Below are positions 34,106 to 43,446 of a stretch of 64,000 bases of DNA, one piece after another. Within the stretch, counting starts at the first letter, position 1. Each line of letters starts with the position of its first letter. This DNA comes from Symsagittifera roscoffensis. Taxonomy: Eukaryota; Xenacoelomorpha; Acoela; Convolutidae. The notes under the pieces are model-generated. The model saw nothing but the letters and a program-made list of their open reading frames with translations. It ran no database searches and was not told the DNA's origin. Where the stretch lies: assembly GCF_963678635.1 (NCBI RefSeq), contig NC_087067.1:24987020-25051019 (forward strand). Reading direction: 5' to 3'. A program made the translations under genes and the position numbers.

Positions 34106-35117
34106 TGAGTACGGGATGGTTTAAAGGATATTATTTTTACAGATACTCAACACCCAAGATAGCAAGAAAAGGATTTCTACCTTATAAAAAACCAACTGAA
34201 CTAAATATTATGATCAAGGTAAATTTTTTTTAGGCACTTTCATCAAATTTCAGTTTCATTCTCTTCATTCTTTTGCATCACTTCTCAAAATGACACAATT
34301 CAGTTCAAAAAAATTATTTGTCGAGCAACAAACTTTTGGGTGAATATGGATTTCTTAATTTTCCTAAGCCCAATTGGTAAAGACCATTAACCCTACCTGA
34401 CAAAATTTCCTCATTAACAATGACTTCATATTACAAATTTCTCTATTTGATTACCTTCATTCTTCGTTTCCTCTCCCAATCGTGCACTTTTTCCTGTGAC
34501 TGTCTTCGAAGATAAAAGGCTTGCTGTGAAGAAAATGAAAACTTGTTGCATTGTTAATATTTATTTCGTCAAATGTCATATGCTGACGAGTTAACCATAA
34601 AACAGAAACTTTGTCAAATGAATGAAATTTTGTCAGTATATAACAAAAAGTACAAATGTAAGCAAGATTATTTGTCTGCTTATTTAACTGTTAAATAGTT
34701 TTCGGCAGTTATAAGTTTCGTTCAATTACAGAATATCCTAAATGATATTTAATCGGCACAAAAACGTTATTGTTCCGACCAGTAAAATGGGGGGGAACTT
34801 GTATTCGGTCTTGGTTTTTCTTTCATTTTTTCCACGCAAAATTAGGTACTTCAAAAACCTATCGGACTGGGTTGAATGATGTATCATATCAAAGCTCTTC
34901 CAGTCTTGATTCGAACGACATTAATTTTTTTTCAGTGTCGAGAAAAACCGGTTTGAAATTTTATCATCTTTCGTGTAATTTCGAGCTAGTAAAGCAAGTG
35001 AGCAGGCTTATTATACAGGATAATTGCAGATTAGTAGTAAAAAAAAAACAATAAATTTTTGACCAAGACCTTAAAAAATAGTAACATAATTTTTCAATAT
35101 CAATGTTTCAAGCGCCA

Positions 35118-35390
35118 TCTTGGGAATAAAAAAACTCGAAAAATTCAAAAAAATTCTGCAAACAAATTGAAAGAAATTGTTTTATTTTGTTTTTTTATTA
35201 GTCAGTTTTCCAATCTACCCCTAATTTACTAAGAATACCTAGATTTTAGGCATCTAATTTAGTCTTTAGCTTAGATCCTTTCATCGCCTCATGCACAAAA
35301 AACAATTGAAACTAATATTTTTAACACAGAGATGGAGCTTCGCTTCGCAAACACTAGCGAGAAAGCGGCAAAAAGCAAAAAGCAGCTCTA
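35118..35390 (+). repeat. Dispersed repeat family C copy
   Basis: Blocks cttgggaataaaaaaac, aaaaaaattctgcaaac and acacagagatggagcttcgc follow the order seen at 31727-31900 with a longer middle. Confidence 0.55.
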
Positions 35391-35424
35391 GAAAGTGCAA
35401 TAAGTCAAAATCGAAATAATCCAT

Positions 35425-35520
35425 GTATTAGCAAAAATTCGGCAAGGTCTAGATTTGGATCTGCGGCCTACTGCAATCAGGAGATTTTGAGACTCACGCA
35501 CTAGCCACTCAGCCCCGCAC
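35425..35520 (-). ncRNA. tRNA-like, probably SINE head
   Basis: On the minus strand, ggggctgagtggctagtgcg resembles a box A and gcagatccaaatct resembles a box B about 40 bases later. Cloverleaf pairing is poor, so a tRNA-derived SINE or pseudo-tRNA is more likely than a tRNA gene. Confidence 0.4.
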
Positions 35521-36267
35521 GCTTAAACACCGACAAACACTAGTCACGAATAACGCAGCTGCATATAATAAATTGTCAATGCCATTCAGCAGAAGTGACA
35601 CCAAATACAAATAGACACAGTTTAGCATGTAATAATTTGGAATATAAACTGAAGGCATCCACACTAACTTTGCATGGACCAAATCGGAAAGCATAAAGCC
35701 ACATTATGTATATTATGCATTTTAAAAAATTGCAAGATAAATTGAGTTAGAAAATTTCTGAAACCGAGTTTTTATGATTGTCACATTGTTTAAAACAAAT
35801 AACTTTTTTCGGTTCATTTGATCAATTTAAAATGCATCAAATGTGTTAACGTACTAATATTCGAGTGTCAAAGCACATGCTATCAAAAAGTCGTCCCAAA
35901 AGTGGCGCCAATATTTGCGGTTTAGGTTAGAAATAAAGAAGATTCTTAATAATACACTAAGCTTACGCTAGTGTAAAAACCACGAATCCGAGAAAATAAG
36001 ACACCTTGAAAAAAACTAATGACTCTGCTAAGTGTACTCGGTACTTTGATTTGAATTTTCAGGAAATCTATCCTGTCATCCTGGAAATGAAAAAACTGCA
36101 CGTAATTCTTACAAATTTGTAAGAATAGATGTTAACAGGAAAAAAAGTGAAAAAACATTGCGCCAAACTGTGCCAATAATTAGTGCTGCTCGAATCATTA
36201 ACACAGAGGCAAAGCTGCCAAAGAAAATCAAGCAAATTAAAAATGGTAATGGTCTTCGAAAGAAACT

Positions 36268-36348
36268 GACTTCTGCGGGAATCGAACTTCAGTCATTTCA
36301 AGTACATATGTCGACTTCCCTAAAAAAATGCGCCACTCACACTTACAA
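36268..36348 (-). ncRNA. tRNA-like, probably SINE head or pseudo-tRNA
   Basis: The minus strand carries a good box B (gaagttcgattcccgc) and an A-box-like gtgagtggcgc about 50 bases upstream. The acceptor stem does not pair convincingly. Confidence 0.4.
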
Positions 36349-37139
36349 TTTACATAGACCAAACTAGTCACTGATAAACTGGAAAATTCATGCTATTAAG
36401 CTGCCAGTACTATGCAACAAACGTGCCACCAAAATGAAAAGTTTTATTGGCGAGTTTAGTTGGAAAAAGTGAACTTCAATTATGACACTATGCTCGCTAG
36501 CTCGATTGGGCATTCGTAACATTGACATGATGCTGAAAAAACGGCTTTTTCAATTTCCAATCCCTCGCCGAATTACCATTTTAAGTTGTTGGAAAAATGT
36601 TCATATGGCAATTTGCATGCAAGAAATATTGTACACAATGGAGAAACATACAAAATTAGCTCGACAGGAGTCTATGTCACGCCATCAACTACCTACTCCA
36701 TTGGAGTCTACTGTTTTGAATGCTGACCACCTACATGCGCATGCTATCATGTAAATACCAGCCACTAATTCTATTACGTTTTTATTGCAGTTTATAATTT
36801 CAAAAATCATTTAAAATAGAACTTCGTAAACCGAAATTTACAAAAAAAAAACCGAAGGGGGCAGGCAGGAACCGAACCCAAAAAAGAACTACCCTTTGGT
36901 ACTAGTTTAGTGACATCAATTTTTGCTGACCGGGCCCTAAATAAATACATGAAAAATAAGGCTAACAATAATTCCGGATATTTATTGAAGATCTACCCCC
37001 TCTCCAGATTAAAGTTCTAGATTCAACATTGAAGTATTTCTGCTGGCTCTATTTCAGAGTTGTTGAGCTTTTTTGCTCACATCATTGTACTTTAGCCGAC
37101 AGCGTTGATTCTGAAAAAAAACCAACATATTAAAAAAAA

Positions 37140-37440
37140 CAGGTGGCGGATCGAGGATTTTCTCGAGGGGGCGTGGTTGAATTTTGAAAAAAATTTCGAA
37201 AATTTAGTCCTATTTAGTCTTATTTTATGACATCCATTTAGGCTGGCCAACATTAAATTTTTTCTAAGGGCGCCTTTAGCGCCAATGTACACTAATTATG
37301 AAGGAGGGGAGCGCATACCGAAAAAACGCATAACTTTTGGCCAAAGGAGGGTCTTTATACTATTCTGGTAGTGCTCGGAAAATCAATTTCAGTCAAACTA
37401 AAACAAGTCGACAACTTTTTTGCTATATTGAGTTATTGAT
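37140..37440 (+). repeat. Dispersed repeat family B copy
   Basis: It carries ggatcgaggattttctcgagg, gggcgcctttagcgcc, gtctttatactatt and gctcggaaaatcaattt. The second half has the same orientation as the 25960 copy. Confidence 0.55.
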
Positions 37441-38614
37441 ATTGTTATATAGACGAAAATATTATATCCAAGTATATTCTTGATAACTATCACTTAAAAA
37501 ATTCCAAGAACTAACCAATCATGATCCATGCCTAAAACTTCCAATAATTTGTACGGCTGAAACTATTTATGGTTTCAGCCAGAGAAGATTCAATTTAACT
37601 TAGAAAGCAGTTGCTCTTCCTCCCCTCTATCCTCACAAAAATACCAGTATATACTCGATCTTTTGAGACTAGGAAAAATCAGAGTAAGAATAGGATCGGT
37701 ATTTGACTAAGAAGTTGCACGAATCTATCCGGACGAAAATAAGAAAGCGTGTTGAACATAGTGTACCTTATCCAAAATTATTCTATGAAAAAACCACCAA
37801 TGACTAACCGGGATAGTCAATTGCTTAGCAAGTGGCACGGAAAACTCCGACCACGTTCATAACCAATTTCTTTTCATTTTTGGGCCGTTTTTTGAGCATT
37901 GCGCGAGAAATTGAAAAACAAAAAGATGGATTTTTAGAGCAATAATCAGAATCAACTCATGTTTACTTCAAAAAAAAGTAACGCAAAAAATTTCAAAAAA
38001 AACTGAAAAAATTTATCTAACCTTAGCAAAAACTTTGTTGTAATTTTTGAAACGGTTTCATTGAGTAGAAAGCACATAAATTTATCTTCCAATACTAGTT
38101 TTCCTGGAGTAAAAATATGTCTTTTGCGGCTTAAGTAACCGCGGAATTTTACCTTGCAAATGTACTTGCTCGCCGTACTCGCTCGAAATTAGACTGAAAA
38201 CAGAAACTGTGACAGTTTTTTTCCGTCAATTGAGTAAACTTTTTGAAAGCTTGTTAACCTCATTGGACTCACAAACTAAAGGTTTGTGATGGAACATATC
38301 TTTCAACCCATAATTTCAATTATTCTTGGCACCAGATTTTGCGTGGAAAAATATTTAAAAAACAGTTTACAGAAATATAGTTCCTTCACATGTTTACTTG
38401 GTCACTGAGACATGTATTTTTATTACATTTAACCGCTTTATAACCAGGGAGCAGCAAAAAAGTAAATTTTGGGTCGTAAAAAGTACTTTTTTGTGTTTTA
38501 AGAATTGCCAAGAAAGTATAAAAATTTTGTTTACTTGTTTAAGTTTCAAAAGTTGCCAAGAAAAAGTTGCCAAGAAAATAAAAACATTAAGCGCAGAAAA
38601 CTTCAATTTCGGTA

Positions 38615-38860
38615 TTATAAACGTATAAAAAAATACTTTTGCACATTTTCCATCAAATTATTTTGACAGTCATCTAGCTTTCGCTTTAGTAGATTGAAAA
38701 GTCTTTCGACTTCGCATAATGTTATTGGAGCATAAAGGAACTCAGCAGGAGTTTTTACCACAAACTCCACGTCGGGGTTGTTTTTTACAACTTTTTGCAA
38801 TTTATCAGCTGCCTCTATACCAAACGACGCTTCCCAAAATAGGCTGTGTTATTTCTGAGA
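38615..38860 (-). pseudogene. hAT-family transposase C-terminal relic
   Basis: The frame reads AADKLQKVVKNNPDVEFV, then ITLCEVERLFNLLKRKL and LMENVQKYFFIRL. This is the dimerisation-domain pattern (S/T-x-x-x-E-R-x-F/W, then R/K-x-x-L and E-N-L-x-K-Y) at the end of hAT transposases. Only about 75 codons remain and nothing upstream continues the gene. It is not closely similar to the hAT at 59843-61837. Confidence 0.6.
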
Positions 38861-39995
38861 TATGCAAAGCCTATAACGTATTGCATATGAATTTTCAAGA
38901 TAAAGATCATATCGGTACAAAAAAAAAACGAAACTTTTACGTATCGTTATTATAGACTTTGCAGCCAAAAAATCAGGTGCTTGTTTGGTCCCTCAAAAAT
39001 GCTGTGGTCTCTAATAAAAATCGAGGTACAGTATGTGGCTAATTCTTACAGTAAGCATTTTTATTTCTTCCCTTGATAGTCTAGCGGGTACGAATTCCCT
39101 TCCAACCTCAAGGCGTAGGTTCAAATCCCGAGCTGGCTCTTCTTTTAAGATAATAGGCAGGACCCATCAACTAAACTAGTTTTGTCACGGGACCAAACAT
39201 GTAAACTATTCAACCAAAATCAAAATGTAGAAAAAACTGTAAGAAAAAAAAAGAATCAGTTATTTCACTTTGAAAGCTCAGACAAGGTGCACCAAATTTT
39301 AAGCTGCACAAATGACCTCGATGACACAGCTTACACATGCACGACACCTCCTTGGAACTGTCCGGAGGCATCTCTTCTATGAGTGCTACTTAGTCTACTT
39401 TTCAGCGCTACTAAAAACACATACGAGAAAACTCAATTAACCAAAATAAAGCAGAACACCAATAAAAGCAATCTGAGAGCAATTACTGCAATGAAAACAA
39501 ATTTAGATATACATTTAATAGAATGATTGGTTCAGTATAGCAACTGCTCTATAATTTTCAGATCAACCGCCCAACATCACGAACCTGGCGTTGAACTCAG
39601 ACTCGATGCAATAGAAGCGCACGCCTTAGTAAAATTTTTAGGGATTACATGAAATTCTTCATTTCTTTTACGTTAGTTTTTGTTTGAATATGAAACTTAA
39701 GTTCGTACTAACAGTTCAGAATTTTAAAATTTCAGGCCTCAAAAATTAGAAATCTTGGGAATTTGAAAAAATTTAGGACATGACTAAATAGAATCCCCAA
39801 GTTGTGTAGTTATTTAAAGGTGAGTGTAAAAATTATGACAACTTTTTTCAACCTAATTGTTCATTAAAGTGTACACGAGGCGAAATGAGATGGGAATCGG
39901 TATAGAGGTGATTACCATAAAGGATCTTAGAGAACGGATTTGGGATCATCCATATGGGATCATCTAAGAGGCAATATAATTAAATGCTTTTAATA
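38861..39995. other. AT-rich region, no gene besides a tRNA-like fragment
   Basis: ORFs are short and lack motifs. See the tRNA-like entry at 39071. Confidence 0.5.
39071..39142 (+). ncRNA. tRNA-like sequence, probably pseudo-tRNA/SINE head
   Basis: The sequence has gatagtctagcgggtacg (A-box-like), ccttccaacctcaagg (an anticodon-arm-like hairpin) and ggttcaaatccc (a good box B). The T-stem pairs poorly and the acceptor stem does not close, so a functional tRNA is unlikely. Confidence 0.45.
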
Positions 39996-40355
39996 CAGTG
40001 CTGATTTAAATTAACCGGACAAAACAAACAGATGTTGAAATTTCAAACACAATTTTCTCAAATTGGGTTAAGTTAGACCAAAAGTGAAGAGAACAAAAGT
40101 TGCTTAGAATTAATATGGTGCAATTTTTTCTCCGAAACTCTCAGCCAAAAATATACCCCAAAAATGGGTCATTTTGACTTTTTTAAAATTAATCTCTAGA
40201 ATTACACTGCAACTACTTTGTTAATAGATGAGAAAATTATAACACAAGTAGCCTCTTAAACAATACAACAAAGTTCTAGAAGGGTTAAATCTCCAAAAAT
40301 CGGTATAAGAGAAAATATTCTTGCTTGATAGTCAAGAAATGTGATTTTTACTATC
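39996..40355 (+). mobile_element. Foldback element, family A, left half only
   Basis: It starts cagtgctgatttaaa and matches the left arm of the 15161-15915 copy block by block (ctcaaattgggttaag, ccaaaaatgggtcatttt). The right arm is absent. It ends about 230 bases before the ATG of the 602-residue ORF. Confidence 0.8.
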
Positions 40356-40584
40356 ATGCAAGATATGGATCCCATAGATATACATTTCGGACAGGATTAG
40401 AACAAGTTATTAACCTAAAACAAGTTATTAATAATCAGTAGTGGTTTCACTAGTGGATTAACTAGTGGATTAACTTAACCTAGTGGACTAACTAAATTAA
40501 CGTAAGTTTGGCTTAAAATTATGTCAAATTACCAAATTTGAAGCAGAATTTCAGTGAAACTGAAATTCATTATAACAAATAACA

Positions 40585-42393
40585 ATGTACCGTCGTAGAC
40601 GAAAAAACCTACCTCCAATTCCAGAACACACATTCCACGAATCAACTAAATTAACTTTTGTAATGGCCGAAATACCCGACGATGAGGAAGAAGCAGAGCT
40701 TTCCGGCGGGTCCGGATCCTCGCTACCCTCAGCAGAAGTTTCGCAGTTAAATTGTCAATACCTCCCATCGACATATGGGGTGTTTGGAGATGGGCGACTT
40801 GCTCGAGGGGGAAAACTACCCCTAAACAACCGTCCAATCGCCAACTCAATTGCCTGTGCTGATGTGGTGTACTGGATTTCCCATATCCAGAAGGTTGCCT
40901 ATACACAATTCAGTGCCTACAAAGCAGGAGCACCTACAAAGCACCTCTCCAATTGCTATATTCAATATTACGCGAATCCGAGAGGAAAGTTGGTTCCTCA
41001 CGTTCTGGTAGAGTGGCACAACGCGAGGTGCCCGACCCCCGACGAGAGGTTGAACTATCTGACTAAAAAGCGTCATAAGGATGAACGGTTGGATTGTCTC
41101 TACAGAAAGGAGAAGGACAAGAAAGGAGAAGACGTGTCAGGCAAGCCATTGGCAACCAGCAAACTGGGTCTGAACTATGACGTGCATGGCGGTATGGAGG
41201 TGTACAACAATAATAATTGGTCTACCGTTTGGACAGGCCGCATAGTGACTCCAACCATTGAGACTGATAATGAGCATCAGAATCACACTACTAATGTTGA
41301 GAGAGGAGAAACGTCTGAGGAGGAGGAAGATGATGACGAAATGCCTGAGCCAGACGCAGCGATTGAGATCAGCCAGCCAGACCCGAACTTGCAGAAGTTG
41401 AAAGACGATAACGAGAAGTTGAAAGACGATAACAAGAAGTTGACAGCCGATAACGAGAAGTTGAAAGACGATAACAAGAAGTTGACAGCCGATAAGGAGA
41501 AGTTGACAGCCGATAACGAGAAGTTGAAAGACGATGACACGAAGTCGAAAACCGCGAACGTGACGTTGACACTGGATAAGTTGACAGCCGACAACGAGAA
41601 CACGAAGAACACTTCAACTGCAAGTGGATCAGTGGCAGGGCAGAAAAGAAGACGGTCACCAGTGCCGACGAAGAGTAAGAAGCAGAAACTACAAGTAGCA
41701 CCGGCAGTAATAAGAAATGTTCTCCCATGGTGTCTGCATTTAGTCGACCTTCACCAACCCCAAGCTCAAATGTCCTCTACTCCAGTCGTTGTTCAAGACG
41801 CTGGGTTCACGGAATGTCTGATGGATATTTTCCGGGATATTCCACCTCAAACTTCGCTTCACACCGTGGTGTGCCTCATGTCTATAATTGACCGTAGGGC
41901 GGCTGCAGTCGATCCGTTGGATTACCAGTTCTTGTCGGATTACCATACAGAGAAGAAAAACTCCTCAAGTTTCATGTACACGTATCCGTGGTCGTATTTC
42001 ACGCACCTTAAACGCAATGTCGGCAAGAGTAGAGGAACAGAAGAACAGAACTGTGGCTGGAAAAATCTGGAAACAAATCCTGACCTACTGTTCAATCGTG
42101 AGAAGCTGTTAACATATTGCCAGCAGGTACAGAGTGTAGCGGAGGAGGAGGATGTCAATATACCACTACCAGATGCTCCAACATCTCTACCTGAATGGAA
42201 TTTCAATCCAGAGTGGGCACGGGTGATGTTACGCGTCAGTGGAGACATCAATGCCATATCCAGTGAAATGCGGCCGTTAAGAAGAGGAGATGCCGGTCAA
42301 GAATCGTACAATGCTAAACAAGTCGATAGAGTCCACCTGCAGCTTGTGTATTATTATATTCACCTTTGTCTGGACTTTGGGGAGCAGTGGTGA
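40585..42393 (+). CDS. Unknown intact 602-residue coiled-coil protein
   Basis: One uninterrupted frame runs from the ATG at 40585 to TGA at 42391-42393, by far the longest in the window. The N-terminal third (residues 1-230) is globular, with an acidic EEEAEL patch, a tryptophan/tyrosine-rich part (WISHIQKVAYTQFSAY) and a K/R-rich RLDCLYRKEKDKK stretch. Residues about 243-254 form an acidic EEEEDDDE run. Residues 271-321 are a heptad-repeat coiled coil made of KLKDDNE/KLTADNE units. A basic QKRRRSPVPTKSKKQK (about 353-368) looks like a nuclear localisation signal. The last third is again globular (YTYPWSYFTHLKRNVGK; CGWKNLETNPDLLFNREKL). I recognise no family. The sequence is GC-richer than its flanks, which supports selection. 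The last residues overlap a tRNA-like SINE. Confidence 0.7.
   Translation: MYRRRRKNLPPIPEHTFHESTKLTFVMAEIPDDEEEAELSGGSGSSLPSAEVSQLNCQYLPSTYGVFGDGRLARGGKLPLNNRPIANSIACADVVYWISHIQKVAYTQFSAYKAGAPTKHLSNCYIQYYANPRGKLVPHVLVEWHNARCPTPDERLNYLTKKRHKDERLDCLYRKEKDKKGEDVSGKPLATSKLGLNYDVHGGMEVYNNNNWSTVWTGRIVTPTIETDNEHQNHTTNVERGETSEEEEDDDEMPEPDAAIEISQPDPNLQKLKDDNEKLKDDNKKLTADNEKLKDDNKKLTADKEKLTADNEKLKDDDTKSKTANVTLTLDKLTADNENTKNTSTASGSVAGQKRRRSPVPTKSKKQKLQVAPAVIRNVLPWCLHLVDLHQPQAQMSSTPVVVQDAGFTECLMDIFRDIPPQTSLHTVVCLMSIIDRRAAAVDPLDYQFLSDYHTEKKNSSSFMYTYPWSYFTHLKRNVGKSRGTEEQNCGWKNLETNPDLLFNREKLLTYCQQVQSVAEEEDVNIPLPDAPTSLPEWNFNPEWARVMLRVSGDINAISSEMRPLRRGDAGQESYNAKQVDRVHLQLVYYYIHLCLDFGEQW
41395..41545 (+). repeat. 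21-bp coding minisatellite (heptad expansion)
   Basis: About seven units of 21 bases such as aagttgaaagacgataacga and aagttgacagccgataacga each encode one heptad. Two unit types alternate in an ABABB-like order, which suggests unequal crossing-over or slippage. Confidence 0.9.
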
Positions 42394-42600
42394 AGTGGTT
42401 ACGTCTCCACCTCTCAATCGAAAGGTCGGATGTTCGAGGCCCACCATGATCCGTGCTCGTTGCTTGAGGCTGAGGCAACATTACCCAGCCCAGAAAAATA
42501 ACCAAAAAAAAGCATGTAGTTCTTAAGCAGGGGCACAACAGCGGTTCGCCGTGATGAGCTGTACAGCTCGTATGTTGGTCCTATCCCTCGTGGATAACAA
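42381..42600 (+). mobile_element. tRNA-derived SINE
   Basis: The head has gtggtgaagtggttacg (box A-like) and cggatgttcgaggccc (box B-like), 30 bases apart, followed by a body with gagctgtacagctcgta palindrome and a CCTATCCCTCGTGGATAAC segment. It overlaps the final codons and stop of the 602-residue ORF. Confidence 0.55.
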
Positions 42601-42910
42601 TCATCTACGGATGTTCGCGCTTAAATTAATCTTAAATTAATGACGTCATTATAGCGCGAAAGTGAAAAAGCTAAAATTAGATTTTTTTAGACAAAAGGCC
42701 TTGAAAACTTCTGGTTTGTCCAATTAAGGTCAGTTTGCCATCAAAATGTTTATAGATTTTTGAGATGGTTGGAAACCGTATTGCTAAAAATGTTAACCGA
42801 AAAATGTTTAACCGATATTACTTATTCTATATATTATCTGTTGAATTGCCGATAATTTACAGATATTGAAGCAGGTTTTTGTAAGGTCTTACAGGATACA
42901 CGAGAGTGCG

Positions 42911-42980
42911 GCACACTTTGGTCCGTTCAACAGATAATTTGAACGGACCAAAGTGTGCGAGAACACTTTGGTCCGTTCAA
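42911..42980. repeat. Alternating perfect hairpins (three copies of a 18-20 bp unit)
   Basis: The unit gcacactttggtccgttcaa (42911-42930) is followed by its exact inverse (42939-42958) and again by acactttggtccgttcaa (42963-42980). The middle unit can pair with either neighbour, giving two mutually exclusive stems of 20 and 18 base pairs. Confidence 0.9.
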
Positions 42981-43446
42981 ATTTTCTGTTGACAGTTGAT
43001 TATCTTCAATTTAGGAACTCTGATTTACGCAAATGAATGTCCCATTATCATTTAGAAGTTAGGGGATAATTATACGGCGCAAATTTAAGCGGTTTCACAT
43101 ATTTTAACATAATTTAAAGCAACTAAGTACTGCTAAATTTAAATAGAGCGTTTACAACGAAAGGGTAAATGTTTGACTTCAATAGTCAGACAAAATAAAT
43201 ATATTCAGTTAATGATTCTTTTTGTTGAGCCACTTTGTCAGTCATGAAAATTAAACATTTGGTGATGACAATTTTGGTAAATGAGAGGCAATTTAAACTG
43301 GTTTAGACGGTTCTCTCATTTCTCTTTTTCCGTTTGAAGCTCAATTCTCCTGTTCCTTTTCAGCTTCAGGTCCATTTGCTAATTGAACAGAGGAACAGTA
43401 TGATGTTCGTCTCGATTGCATGCTCGAAGTTTTACACGCGTCCATC
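42981..43446. other. Left flank of the retroelement, no gene
   Basis: AT-rich sequence in which a 3' LTR of the retroelement would be expected. I could not find a matching second copy in the window, so no LTR is called. Confidence 0.35.

Larger units (their letters stand above)
34107..38614. other. Long AT-rich region with repeats and tRNA-like fragments, no clear gene
   Basis: Besides the entries listed separately, no coding region is supported. The segment 34770-34920 (ttgtattcggtcttgg, ttttttccacgcaaaattag) is related to 23740-23910 and, in the other orientation, to 58900-59030. A short protein-like frame (36530-36725) ending GVYVTPSTTYSIGVYCFEC could be a relic but has no recognised family. 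Confidence 0.5.

Noticed and set aside
39071-39142. Functional tRNA gene
   Set aside because: The acceptor and T stems do not pair, so it is listed only as tRNA-like.
41283-41728. Minus-strand Ser/Leu-rich ORFs across the heptad region
   Set aside because: They are shadows of the 21-bp coding repeat of the 602-residue gene.
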